From positions 67,092 through 89,276 of the forward strand of contig WELA01004248.1 of the NCBI GenBank assembly GCA_009602735.1: a stretch of 22,185 nt of DNA, read 5' to 3'. The notes under the pieces are model-generated. The model did no database searches. It saw only the letters and a list, made by a program, of their open reading frames with translations, and was not told the DNA's origin. The DNA comes from Mesotaenium endlicherianum. Its lineage: Eukaryota > Streptophyta > Zygnematophyceae > Zygnematales > Mesotaeniaceae. The position numbers and the translations under genes were made by a program. The number at the start of each line of letters is the position of its first letter. Within the stretch, counting starts at the first letter, position 1. Positions 1 through 10,154 of this stretch are shown here, piece after piece.

Positions 1-177
1 CCCCCCCCCCTCCTCCTTGCCACTCTCCCCTTGTCACCCTTTCCACCGGCCTCCATCTCCTTGAACTCCGACCTTCACATTGGACCTTATCCCATGGCCC
101 CTGTGCTCCTTCCCCATGCCACTCCCACTGCTGCTGCACTTATTGATTGGACCTCGCCGCGTGAATCTGCCCCGCAG
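1..177 (+). other. 3' end of an upstream intron of the first gene
   Basis: The stretch begins with a C run, is pyrimidine-rich on the plus strand and ends in CCCCGCAGCAG, with two tandem possible AGs at 177 and 180. The reading frame is open across it, so retention as coding sequence is possible. Codon third positions here are far less GC-rich than after 178, and a branch-point-like TTATTGAT lies about 35 bases before the acceptor. I therefore read it as intron. Confidence 0.5.
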
Positions 178-1420
178 CAGGAGCTGGACGGCGAGAAGGC
201 CCCTGGCGGCGGAGGCCACGGGGGCGATGGGACGCCGGCGCCGCAAACGCCGAGCGGCGGGGGCAAGGGGCACTCGTCGGGCTCGCGGCGTTTCTCGCTG
301 GAGCGCATCAGCTCCCTGGGCAAGGGCGGGCCCCTCTCGCCGCTGCAGAGGGGGGCCTCGCTGGAGAAGAAGGGCGCGCTGGAGAAGATGCTGTCGGGCC
401 GCCAGAGCAGCCTGGGGAAGGCCCAGGTGTCGCCGCGCGTCGTCCCGGGGGTGAGTGTAATGCGGGTGCGGGTGCAGGCGTGAGTGCTTGCGTGCTCGAG
501 TGCGCGTCCCCTTTCCCCCTCCCCCTTCTTCAACCTCCCCCCTTCAGCCTCCCACCCACACCCTTCTGCTCGGGAGAGGTGGTGGCGGAGCGGCTCCTGC
601 CCCCGGGGTACGCACCAGCAGTGGTGCCGTGCGGGGAGGGAGAAGAGAGGAGAGGGTGGGATGGAGTGCGAGGGCAAGGGGGCAGTGGAGTGTTAAGAGC
701 GGTAGAACGAGGGAGGGAAGGAGAGGCGGTGGGAAGGGCGCATGTGGGCGCGCGCAGTCTACGCCTTGCTTTGCTGTGTCGATTGCACGTGCTCCACAGC
801 GTTGCCGGTGTGAACGTGTATCAGCTGGGTTCAGTTGGAGGGCTGGAGACGTGGGGCGTCGCACAGATTTTTGCTGTGCTGGCCTTGCATTGCGACGTCA
901 TCTCGCCTCCTGGCAGTGGCTATCCTCTATTACTCTAGGCCACTGCCTCCGCCTCTGCCTCTGTCTGCCCCTCTGCTTCTGTGAGGGCTGTCTCGTGCCT
1001 TTTTTGCTGACTGGCTCTGACCCACTCCTGGTGCATGCTTGCTTGTGATGTTATCGGCATTGGTCAGTAAGGACCGCATGCAAGGGACTATCTGCGCAGG
1101 CTGGACCCAATCCACCGAAAGCACCACCTCCTCCTCCTCCTCCTCTCCCTGCTCCTGCTCCTGCACCTCCTCTGCTCTCTTTGGCCAAGCAGCGGGACTG
1201 ACCGTCGCCCGCTGCCCGCTGCGCCTGCAGGTGGGACAGGTGGCGGGCAAAGCGAGCTCGGGGCCGCTGGAGAGCCCGCGGGAGCGTGAGCGCGAGGAGC
1301 CCCTCACCCGGCGCAACTCGGCGGACGAGCGGCTGAAGCGCCAGTCCTCGCTCATGGGCCCGGCAGCCATGACCGGCTTCAGCCTCGACGAGGCATGCGC
1401 GCGCGCCCTCTGCTCTGCTC

Positions 1421-1513
<93 letters not shown>

Positions 1514-2631
1514 NCCCCCCTCAGCCTGCCTCGGCAGAAGCGAGGAGCGGCTGCGCTGTTGCTGGGGCACCCCCCTTTGCTGGGGCACCTTGTTCTCGTC
1601 CTCACCTGCCTCTGTACTCTCGGCCCTCCCTCCTTGACGTGGGCCCTTGTCAGCTTCGCAGCCTGCAGCTGATCGGTGTATCGCACCCTCGCCCTCGCGC
1701 ACTCTTGCCTCGTCTCCCTCCCTACCGCACTCTTTCTCCTGTCGGGAGAGCGTAGGGAATGCCTGGAGGGAGCGGCGTTCAAAGGTGTGCGCAATTCAGC
1801 ATGAAGGAACTCTGTGGGAGGCTGAGAATGTGAACGCTGTGCGTGCGCTTGAAAGGACTCCAATGGACACTACTTATCGGCCTCCACCAGCCGTTTCAAG
1901 TCAGAGGCGCAACTCCTCTGATGCACTTCTCTCGGCTCTTGCTTCCCTTTCCTCCTTCAGCGTCACCACCTCTTGCCCCCCCCTCTGCTTCATCAACCCT
2001 GAAGATTCTCCCTCCTGTTGCCAACTTCCGGCACGGGTGCCGCTCGTGTGCGCAGGAGAACGACAGGGGCAACAGCAACAGCAGCGAGTCGGCGCGTGCG
2101 GGCGGCGGCAGTGCGCCGGCTCCGCACCCCCCCCGCTCACAGTTGTCGGGGCTGGAGACGTATCACTCGGGCCTCCCCACCATCGCCTCTTCCGAGTCGT
2201 TTGCGGCGCTCTCGCCCACCAGGGACCTGACACCTGTCCCCTCGAGCGCCGACCTCCGCTCTGCCGGCGGCAAGAGCGGCGCGGCACACGCCGACTTCAT
2301 CGGGCTCGGGTTCTTGGACAGGGCCATTGCGGGCGGCAGGGACGCAGGGGCCAGGGGCGCAGGGGGGGCGCACGCGGGCCCCTCGCCAAGTGTTGTCCCC
2401 CTGCAGGGGGCAGGGACAGCGGCAGGCGACGCCAGGCGTGCGCAGACGAGGGAGAAGCAGGAGGTCCCGGCGGCGCAGGAGGGCGACGTGGAGCACTGCC
2501 TGAGCGTGCTGGACAAGCTCATCCTGGCGCTCGGCAAGCAGCAGGCGCAGCAGAGAGGGGCCGATGCCGGCAGGGGCAAGAGCGGGGGACCCGGGGGCTC
2601 CGCTGGTGCACTGCGCAGGATGTGGTTGTGA
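178..2631 (+). CDS. 3' part of an unrecognised spliced gene: Gly/Ser/Arg-rich protein with repeated basophilic phosphosite motifs
   Basis: I do not recognise this gene. Three exons join in phase 0: 178 (or 181)-450, 1231-1392 and 2056-2631, ending at TGA 2629-2631. The first follows CCCCGCAG and ends at GGG|GTGAGT; the second follows CGCCTGCAG and ends at GAG|GCATGC, a GC-type donor; the third follows TGTGCGCAG. Together they give about 335 residues of the C-terminal part, and the gene begins upstream of the window. Third codon positions are strongly GC-rich inside the exons and much less so outside, which supports the boundaries. The protein is low-complexity (Gly, Ser, Ala, Arg) with several R-x-x-S motifs (RRFS, LERISS, LQRGAS, LTRRNS, RQSS twice). 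The last exon has the segment DFIGLGFLDRAI and a short likely helix, LSVLDKLILALGKQQAQ, near the C-terminus. No catalytic domain is visible. It could be the regulatory tail of a larger protein. The last exon could instead splice on to a further exon (see candidate at 2789). Confidence 0.6.
1124..1186 (+). repeat. CCT/CTG-type trinucleotide-rich tract in intron
   Basis: About seven CCT units are followed by mixed CTC and CTG units, in the intron 451-1230 of the first gene. This continues the general C/T bias of the sense strand in that gene's introns. Confidence 0.7.
1422..1520 (+). repeat. Long poly-C tract with an ambiguous base, inside an intron
   Basis: There are 92 consecutive C from 1422 to 1513, an N at 1514 and six more C. 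It lies in the intron 1393-2055 of the first gene. The N and the extreme purity suggest the true length is uncertain. Translation across it gives artificial poly-Pro or poly-Gly frames. Confidence 0.95.
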
Positions 2632-2757
2632 CAGGTGGTGTGCAGGTGGCGTGCAGATGCCAGGTGGGGGCAGGCGGGGAGAGGCTAACATGCGCAGCTT
2701 GCGAGCGAACCAAGCAGGATGTGGTTGCGACAGGTGGCATGCAGATGCCAGGTGGGA
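2615..2757 (+). repeat. Imperfect direct duplication at the 3' end of the first gene
   Basis: Copy 1 starts at 2615 and copy 2 at 2714. Both begin GCAGGATGTGGTTG, then give T/C followed by GACAGGTGG, and both end in TGCAGATGCCAGGTGGG. Copy 1 carries about ten additional bases inside. Copy 1 contains the stop codon of the first gene, so the duplication spans the coding end and its 3' flank. Confidence 0.8.
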
Positions 2758-4846
2758 CGAGGCAAGGGGGGAGGACAATGCTTGCCAGATGAGATTATTG
2801 TACAGTTGAGGTTGGATGAGCGTGAGCACGCCCGCTGGGAGATGCTGCAGGACTGTGGTCGGGCGGCAGGCAGGCGGCAGGCGGGCGGGCTCTTACTCTG
2901 CAGTTTGCGGCAGCATATGCGTGCTGGATGTGCACGCAGGCCATGTGATAAACACATTTCATTTTCTCAAAGGGAGTGAGGGACGAGGCAAGATCAAACG
3001 CCTGCTGGTCTTGTGCTGGATCACTCTGGGCTACTCCGCTTTCGCTCCTGCTCTGAGCAGCACAGGCATATGAACCTGTATTTGACAAGGGAGGAGTTTT
3101 TTATACTGGGTGACTTGCAACGCTCGCTTAATCCTGCAGTGCCGCTAGCTAAGCTACTGCGTCAGTCAGTCCCTCTCGATGCTCTTTGTTAGCTCACGGT
3201 TGGCCAGGCAAAGCCTTACTGTGCTGCATGGGGGTTTCTTAAGGAGGCCTTTATGTTGCTAGAAGTTACAACAAGGCCAGTAAAAAGGTGCGTGGGTGTT
3301 GTTGTCCCCAGCCTCAACGTATGCCCTTTGGAAATTGAGATAGAGAAGTTTTAAGGTAGCAGAGCTTAATAGTCGAGGAAAACATGAAGGCTTTGCAGCT
3401 ACAAGTATGCCCTGCTCTTTGACAGAGTCTGCCTGCATCTGGTGCTCCAGGCCCTCGCTTTGTAAATGTAGGTGAGGTTAGGTTTGAGGCTGGAGGCGCT
3501 TGTGGGAGCAGACAATGCTGCTCGTGCACATTGCACGGAAAGGTTCTTGTAAGTTGCACTGCGTCAAGTTCTGTGAGTGAAATATTTCTCTTTGTGAATC
3601 ACCCATCTGACGGACAAAAGTGATCAAATGATGCCTCGAGAAGGTCTGAGAAGTCAAGACATGCATTTTTGTCGTTCAAAGTTCATGTATGTGAGTATGT
3701 GAGATTGCAAATTGGAATTCATGCACAGTATGATATTTGTTGGAGCATTAAAGACGGCAAATTCTGGGCCTGCTTCCCCCTTGATTGTGGGGACCTTTAT
3801 TTCTCCGAACAAAACATACTGAAGAGGCGGGATACAAAAAGGGCTGTGTGACTATCAAAGCTGATTTAAGTTGGGAGCAAGAATGCAAGCGAAGTGCGCA
3901 TGCATCAAGTCATCTATTGCAATTGCTTTTATCTTTCACCAAGCTACTGAGGCTCTCTCGTGCTAGTCAACCTGAAATTTTCAGCCTAGTCATTACAAAA
4001 CATACATCTCACATGCATGTATAGTGAGCTCCTGCGTCGTCAAGTGCTATCGGCCCTATGCGTGACATGATATTGTCTAAAAAGCCTGAAGTCACCAATG
4101 AAAAAGGACACTTATTGAGCTAAGTTGCATGGTGATTAATGTTGACAATTAAGGAGGTTGTGGACAGCTTCCAAGGTTCATTAAATATCAAGAAGGCATA
4201 TAAGAATATTCTCATGTCATTTGTGTGCAGCCACTGGCGTTTCAAAGCTACTGAGACCGTGGCCATCACATCGGCGTACAGCAATAGCAGACTTTACCAG
4301 AAGAGACAGACAGGGGAACAGTAGGGTGCATATCAAGACAACCTCCCTGAGAAGGACCTCCCCCCAATGTATTGATATGTGATCTTCCAGACAGAACTTT
4401 GGCGGCACAGCCCTAACCGTAAAACTTCAAGAGATAAGGTGGTAAGAGCTTTCATAATTAGCACAATCCAGTATATACAAGCTTCAGCTCTCGTCACTGA
4501 AGTGATGCGTAGTGCCCCTGGCAAATGAACAGTTTGCCCATGATCTATCTATTCAACCATGTGTGGCAAGTACACCTTATCTAAGTACTGGCCGCTCCTG
4601 CGTAGGAGCTATGCGAGTCCTGCTGTTTGGGCCACAGACTTAGCCTTAGGACCATAAGCAGACCGGTGGCAAACACCACTCGGCCAGAAGACAGTAGACC
4701 TAAAGCCTCCCAAGTAACCTACTTATGTACTGGCTCAACTCTGCTTGCACACAATATTGGTGTGCAATGGTTTCTTCTTAAGCTATATGCAAGTTGAGAG
4801 CTTAGGACCTGCTATACGAAGATATAAAGAGTCGTTGCTCACGACA
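2632..4846. other. Intergenic region between two convergent genes
   Basis: The first gene (plus) and the F-box gene (minus) point towards each other here. Apart from the duplication and the exon candidate near 2600-2880, I see only short open frames with no protein-like features. Base composition falls from GC-rich to about balanced after roughly 3000. A small perfect hairpin (GCTCCT/AGGAGC with a four-base loop) lies at 4594-4609. No tRNA or other known RNA is recognised. Confidence 0.5.
2789..2880 (+). other. Candidate additional 3' exon (alternative end of the first gene)
   Basis: After the AG at 2787-2788, the open frame reads EIIVQLRLDEREHARWEMLQ, which looks more like a charged helical protein segment than random translation. 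A weak donor at 2606 (GCTG|GTGCAC) would join in phase, building a GAT codon across the junction and skipping the TGA at 2629. The right-hand boundary is unclear, and beyond about 2880 the frame becomes less protein-like. Without transcript data this is a guess. Confidence 0.25.
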
Positions 4847-5965
4847 TTAAATGGTAATAACTGCGCAGCCAGTGAGAACGCCATTATACTCCTCTATTTC
4901 GGGACAATGCAGAGAAATCCTCCGGAACGACAGAGGGGTGTTCACTTGTGCTGGCTGCTGAAGAATGCTAGCTTCCAAGAAGCTTCCCCAACCGGCCCCC
5001 CAAGGCAACAGTGCACTGAAGCTCTCCAGCACACAAACTTTCCCCTGAGAGACAACCACCTGAGTTTCTCGTCGCTCCCTCTCTTCATCGTCACTGTGCA
5101 GGGAAGCAGGCAAAACAGCCCCTGTGTGGATGTCTGTCTGTCCAAATCGTCCCATTCGATCTACACTGAAGACGTTTGTACCAATGGCCACTGCGTCCAC
5201 AAATTCCTGCGGCATTCCTGCTGGCAGTCGATAGAGAAGCCGCCACTCGTTTTGACAGGGAACAAATTCCAAGAGGCTAGCGGAATGAGTTACACTCTCC
5301 TTTGTCACTGCAAAGAACTTCGTCTCTATACAGAACATGCACTCGACATGTGCTGCACTGCCTGCAATCTCAATCGGAGGCACCCTCTTCCAGCATCTTT
5401 TCTCCAAGTCCAGAATGGCGATGTAGTGAGGAGAGGGTGACTGGTGAGCATGGTCAGAGCAGACCATCAGTTTCCGCTCCTTCTCACAAGCTGCCACCTT
5501 CAGAACTGTACCCCAGCCCTCCAAATGCGTGAAAGTGGACCACTCTCCCCGAATGCCATCATACTTCAACACCTCTCTTTTATAGAACCAGCTACCTTCC
5601 GGGAATGATAGCTTGAAAGTGCCAAGAAGGAACATGTCGGACCCAACTCCCACAACTTTTAGCATCTGACAGACTCTTCCTTCAAGAGGTTTGATCCGAA
5701 TTCTGAAGCACTTTGCTTCATCCTCCAGTTTAAAGGCTGTGAAAAAGGTGGCTGGCCCTTTCTTTCCTGTGATTGTTAAACACAATACTTCCTCAAGTAA
5801 GCCTTCATTCTTTCGCATAAGATGCAATGAATGGCTTCGGAGGGTCTTCTGCCAGCACTTACTCACGCACTGAAAGTGGACCCTGTCGGCATATGGAAGA
5901 CGAGCAAGACAGGCAAGTGCCATCTCACTAGGGAGGCCTGGAATAATGTCCATATCGTCCTCCAT
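4847..5965 (-). CDS. F-box protein, probably F-box/kelch-type (SCF substrate adaptor)
   Basis: This is an intact single-exon frame of 372 residues, starting at ATG 5965 and ending at 4847. Residues about 8-48 match an F-box: IPGLPSEMALACLARLPYAD, then CVSKCWQ with the conserved Trp at 38, then Leu-rich residues. F-boxes bind SKP1 and bring substrates to SCF ubiquitin ligases. The remaining 320 or so residues show degenerate kelch-like blades, for example IAILDLEKRCWKRVPP near 180-200 and LEFVPCQNEWRLLYRLPAGM near 230-250, without clear Gly-Gly doublets. The opening IPGLPSEMALACLARLPY and the length recall plant F-box/kelch-repeat (KFB) proteins. The second start, Met5, is also possible. A TATA-like element lies about 70 bases upstream. 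The substrate cannot be told from sequence. The F-box call is firm; the kelch call is moderately firm. Confidence 0.85.
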   Translation of the reverse strand: MEDDMDIIPGLPSEMALACLARLPYADRVHFQCVSKCWQKTLRSHSLHLMRKNEGLLEEVLCLTITGKKGPATFFTAFKLEDEAKCFRIRIKPLEGRVCQMLKVVGVGSDMFLLGTFKLSFPEGSWFYKREVLKYDGIRGEWSTFTHLEGWGTVLKVAACEKERKLMVCSDHAHQSPSPHYIAILDLEKRCWKRVPPIEIAGSAAHVECMFCIETKFFAVTKESVTHSASLLEFVPCQNEWRLLYRLPAGMPQEFVDAVAIGTNVFSVDRMGRFGQTDIHTGAVLPASLHSDDEERERRETQVVVSQGKVCVLESFSALLPWGAGWGSFLEASILQQPAQVNTPLSFRRISLHCPEIEEYNGVLTGCAVITI

Positions 5966-6033
5966 ACAACAAAAGAGGCCCTTTCCTCTTGCAACTAATA
6001 AAATTGGAGCCTACAACGTAACTAGCACGAATG

Positions 6034-6040
6034 TATATAT
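6034..6040 (-). promoter_or_regulatory. Possible TATA box of the F-box gene
   Basis: On the minus strand, ATATATACAT lies about 70 bases before the ATG at 5965, a reasonable distance for a TATA box with a short 5' leader. Such words are common in AT-rich DNA. Confidence 0.3.
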
Positions 6041-6503
6041 CAGGAACAGAAACGAGACACAGTATCTGACTCTAGAAAAATTGGATAAGTCAAGCACCAA
6101 GCAAGAAGGGTTCGATGATAACTGCTTGTGACGTAGCTGTCAAGGTCACTTGAGACAACTTAAAGAGGCCACCTTTTGTACACTGCCTGTGACTTCCCGT
6201 AACGTCTTTATTATTAAGCAGATTTGTACCATATCTCAGAGCCCGCTGCGCAGACCTTCGCAGGCATGAACTGGGGCTGAGCTTGGCATGGGGGTATCTA
6301 CGCTCAACAAACATCGCACCTGTGGAAGGTAACGTTCGAGTTCAAGGCGAGTTTGAATGTTACAACACGTGCGATGACGCGTACAATGAACACCCGGCGA
6401 CGTTAACAGACTGCAGATTGATGCCAATTTTAAAAGCTGCTGTGAAATGCTGCGAAAACCGGAAGGGATATATGCAAGCGTAGGCAAGTACCCTTCAGGA
6501 CGT

Positions 6504-6655
6504 GTCAAGTTCTCTTGACTCAACAAGTGTTGACAAGACATGCGCCAGGTACCCCAGGCTTGGCTTCTACGCGAGGGAGCCCACATGCAACCGTCGGATC
6601 ATATTCTTAACACGTTCTGAGAGTTCCAAGTGTTCAAGTTGAGAAGTCTTGAACA
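6504..6655. repeat. Cluster of short inverted repeats built from TCAAG/CTTGA words
   Basis: Three near-perfect dyads occur in 150 bases: GTCAAG/CTTGAC with a four-base loop (6504-6519), TCAACA/TGTTGA with a two-base centre (6520-6533), and TGTTCAAG/CTTGAACA with a nine-base loop (6631-6655). They lie upstream of the F-box gene, which reads away from them. Confidence 0.6.
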
Positions 6656-7148
6656 GTGTTTCAAACATGTCGGTTAAGGTCGGTGCCAGTTGGTGTTGGC
6701 GCCGGGGTACTGCTGGACGTTTCTCGCTTCTCTTCAAAGCACAAGTAGCCTCCAGTAGCCTCCGCTTTTGAGAAATCAAATTTGAACCTTTTGTTTTGTT
6801 TTTTTTGCACAAATAGTGATGTCGCGACTACTACTAGTTTGACGGCACAAGTCACGGCTGCCCCAGATACGGAAATTCAACGTTGACTCGCCGACCAAAT
6901 TGCTAACATATGCAAGTTCAGTATTTGAAAAAAGAAGTCAACCACACGCATGGTGTAATTACGATTAGTAGAACCCAGCAATGGTTGGGAAATTGACGGA
7001 CAAGTCATCTGCAAAGCTTATCTCACCAAGACCTGCAAAAGACCCACGCTAGCAACTGCCAAGTCAGGCAAAGTTGACGAAGTAGCCATCTCAGCTGCTG
7101 CCAAGTTAGGATACGCTAAGAGGGCAGGCCAACTGAACCGGGGTTCAT

Positions 7149-7176
7149 TGGCACAACTCCCGCAAGGGAGTTGCCA
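7149..7176. other. Stable hairpin with GCAA tetraloop
   Basis: CAACTCCC pairs perfectly with GGGAGTTG around a GCAA loop, a GNRA-type tetraloop if transcribed from the plus strand. A further TGG/CCA pairs outside a two-base bulge. There is no poly-T tail or surrounding gene to call it a terminator or a known RNA. Confidence 0.5.
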
Positions 7177-8179
7177 CGCCAAGAGACATGGTCTTCACGG
7201 CCACATCAACTTACATGCTGACCGGAATGGTAAAGCTAGCACGAGTAACAATTACAAGGCTTGCATGCATGCTAAGTAACGCGACATAAGTTAAGCTTGA
7301 AGACACTTTTGAGAGAACGTCAATGTGCAGTGCTTGTGATAGGCACGAGCCTCACACACTTTCTCTCATTCTTCCCTCGCACAAGCTTGCCAAAAAGCAG
7401 AAAGAAGTGAAGGAATAAGGAGAAGAGAAGGCGTGAAGGAGAAGTTTCCTAAGCTGCAAAGATCCCAAGAAGACAGGCTTCTGCCGATGCTTGGAGATTT
7501 TCTCTCTTTACATCATAACATAGTTTGGATCTAAACGTTTCCAAGAAAGGATTCTGGTTTGAAAAAAAGGGAGTCTACAGATAGGATTTGCTAGGAGATT
7601 CTAGTGTAGATTCGGACCAAACACCACAGGTGTACAAAGAGCACATAAAATGGTGAGTTTCGTGTTAGATTCTAAATTCTCTGAAGGCTCAATTGTTGTT
7701 TTGTTGAAGCAAGAGCAGGGTTAGCAAGAAAACCCTCAGTGAAGAACTGAGTAAGTCCAACTTGCAATGAAGAACTGCAGGCGCGACTAAGAGCAAAAGG
7801 CTCAAGCCAGACTGGCATAGATGCTGTAGATTCAAAATTTTGTTAGCTGGAAATTTGTGAAAGTTAAGTGAAAGCCTTAGTGGCCGATTTTCTTTGAAAC
7901 TTGGCATTGCTTGTTGATTTTCTTAGACGCGAATTCTGCAAACTAGAAATTGGTCAATTTGAATTTCAATCAACTTGGGCGAAGGCCTAATGGAAGTAAG
8001 ACGCTTTTACTGTAAGGAGAATTGAGCAGCAGAAGCTTTGTACAAAATCATGAATCGTAAAATAGGAACTAAGAGGAACCACACTTGGTGTGAAAGACAT
8101 TCAGTGCTAACTCTAAACTGGCTCGTGCCAGTGTAGGATGACCAGCATATGGTCAACCACAGGCAATGTGCCACCGACA

Positions 8180-8321
8180 CACGTGCGAAGGTTGATCAAC
8201 CCGGGTAACAACCCACGTGCAAGGGTGTATTGACAACTGACCAAGTTGAATACCCGCGTGCGAAGGGCCACCGACATGCCGACTAGGTCGATGGCACACG
8301 TGCTGGGGAGCACCACACGTG
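8180..8321. promoter_or_regulatory. Cluster of four CACGTG (G-box) palindromes
   Basis: CACGTG occurs at 8180-8185, 8214-8219, 8297-8302 and 8316-8321, with related CGCGTGCGAAGG and CCACCGACA words between them, as if from a diverged repeat unit. CACGTG is the classical plant G-box bound by bZIP and bHLH factors. No gene start is evident nearby, so it may equally be repeat-derived. Confidence 0.4.
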
Positions 8322-8723
8322 CCCTGGTCTCGACACGCTTAGGCACGACATTGAGCATGACATATTTGGAATGACTTCCTTTGTCACCTTCATCCTAACG
8401 AGAGTTACGTTCGTCGCATATCACCTTGATATCACATTAATAACAAAGTCGCGAGACTCGTGCTGGAATAATAAGTTTTGAATTGTGAGCATAGCAAATT
8501 GAACAAAAATAAGTCTTCTATCCCCCCCCCCCACACGCACATTACATATAATGATAGAAAGAAAATCTGGAGGTCAGAAGATAAGTTTTTTTCAACATAT
8601 TTGATCTTCAGCCACTCACGTTGTTCACCCTCTATTGTGGTCCAAGTACAATTTTATATGATATATTTTAGCTTTGAGAATCAAGGTGGACAATCCAATA
8701 CTCTAAAAACATGGATATACAGG

Positions 8724-8921
8724 CTAAAACATTCCAATTTGAGCTATTAGACCAGCTCCAAGTAGTTCTAGGGCCCACTCTCTTTCAACTTTGTAAGCCT
8801 CAACCAACATGTCATACACCTTGGAATAATGAAAGGGGAAAAATAGGTTGCATGGATCGATGAAGACCAGTTTGGAAAGTGATCTCATGTCGGCCTGGGT
8901 GAGATTCAAATTTGAGTCCAC
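8724..8921 (-). pseudogene. Possible coding remnant, unidentified
   Basis: A 65-codon minus-strand frame has a protein-like central part: charged and aromatic residues in FIDPCNLFFPFHYSKVYDML, then a helix-like KVEREWALELLGAGL. I recognise no family. It has no clear splice partners. It could be a relic of a transposon or gene, or chance. Confidence 0.15.
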
Positions 8922-10136
8922 TTTAAGCTTCCTAACGGCAGACTTTAAGTGAGAACCTTTTTGGGGAGTCTCGTTGTGGTGGAGTTTTTATCCTCATGCA
9001 CCGTATAACGGCTGGCCAAAAGACTTTGGACTGTGAACTTCTCAAAATTTACAAAAAAAGTAAGGACTTGCTGACGAATGTGAAAGTCGTCGATGGGCTC
9101 TGACAAATCAAGTAGTATGTTTGTCGTCCATTCGTTTGGCGTGTAAGGCTCACAAATTGCATTTCAAGCGTGTGAACTTTATTAAATAGTCGTAGTTCCT
9201 AACTGAAAGTGTGCTTTCTTCTCAATATAGTCATTTAATGAAAGATAGATGTTAATGTGTTTTTCTCTCTGCTAGTTCTAAGCTTTTGGAGGGTGAACCT
9301 CGCCAACCTTTGTGTACATCTTGATTGGCACATGATTTTATACCTATGTTTCTCAAGAAGACTAGGACTAAAAATATGAAAAGCTCAAAAGTGAAACAAT
9401 TCGTTAACTTTCGCAAAGTCGTTGAACTCTCTTGCTTTGCCAATTCCACTTCTGTGTGAATTATCTGCATTCATTGGTCAAAACTCAAGATGAGATTCGG
9501 TTGTAGAAGATGACGTCATATCTTGTTCGGAAGCGCAATTCTCACAAATCGTCAAAAATGCTTTGACAACTTTTGACATTTTGAGCCCAAAAACATCTTG
9601 CCAGTCACATATTGCATCTAAGCGCAAGTAATTTCCCATTAGTCAAATGTTTGTGAATGAGCATCAGTCATCCAATCAGTAAATTCATATAGAAGCAAGG
9701 TATATAAGCGATTTGTGTGATGGCTTGCAACCTTCAAATTCATGTGTTCTCTTAGCAGCCTGCACAATAAGTAGGCCTCGTTTCCAAATGCTGCCCAATA
9801 GCAAACCTAGCACATATACATGGAACGAGGTTATCGTTTAACGCCAACGCAATGGCATTGCCTACGCGGAATTTAACCACGTCGATAAGATCTCGGCTAA
9901 CCAAATTGAAAGGAGCACAATGCCCTAGTGGACGCGTACTAATTCACGGGAAACCAAACTGGTTGCACTTACATTCAAGAGTGCAACGACATGCTAAAAG
10001 TTGAAGATTCATAATTACAAGAAAAAACTCACAAATGAAATAGGGTAAAATGCCTTCTCACTACGTACCCGTATTTTTTTTTCAAAGTGAAAATCAATAA
10101 GTAACAAAGTAGTGCTTATTTGTAGTCCTCAACAAC

Positions 10137-10154
10137 CTCTCACCTTCGTGAGAG
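10137..10154. other. Short perfect hairpin
   Basis: CTCTCAC pairs with GTGAGAG around a CTTC loop. It is isolated in the gene-poor region, with no function apparent. Confidence 0.4.

Noticed and set aside
1039..1863. Long open frames with poly-Pro or poly-Gly stretches across the C run
   Set aside because: They are open only because a pure C/G run has no stops. They include intron sequence and overlap the supported exon 1231-1392.
1647..2792. A 381-codon plus-strand open frame
   Set aside because: It is a shadow in another frame of the GC-rich last exon of the first gene. Its residues are Arg/Gly/Pro-biased, as expected from frame-shifted GC-rich coding DNA.
4745..5440. A 231-codon plus-strand open frame
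   Set aside because: It is antisense to the F-box gene, whose minus-strand frame has a clear F-box and conserved-looking blades.
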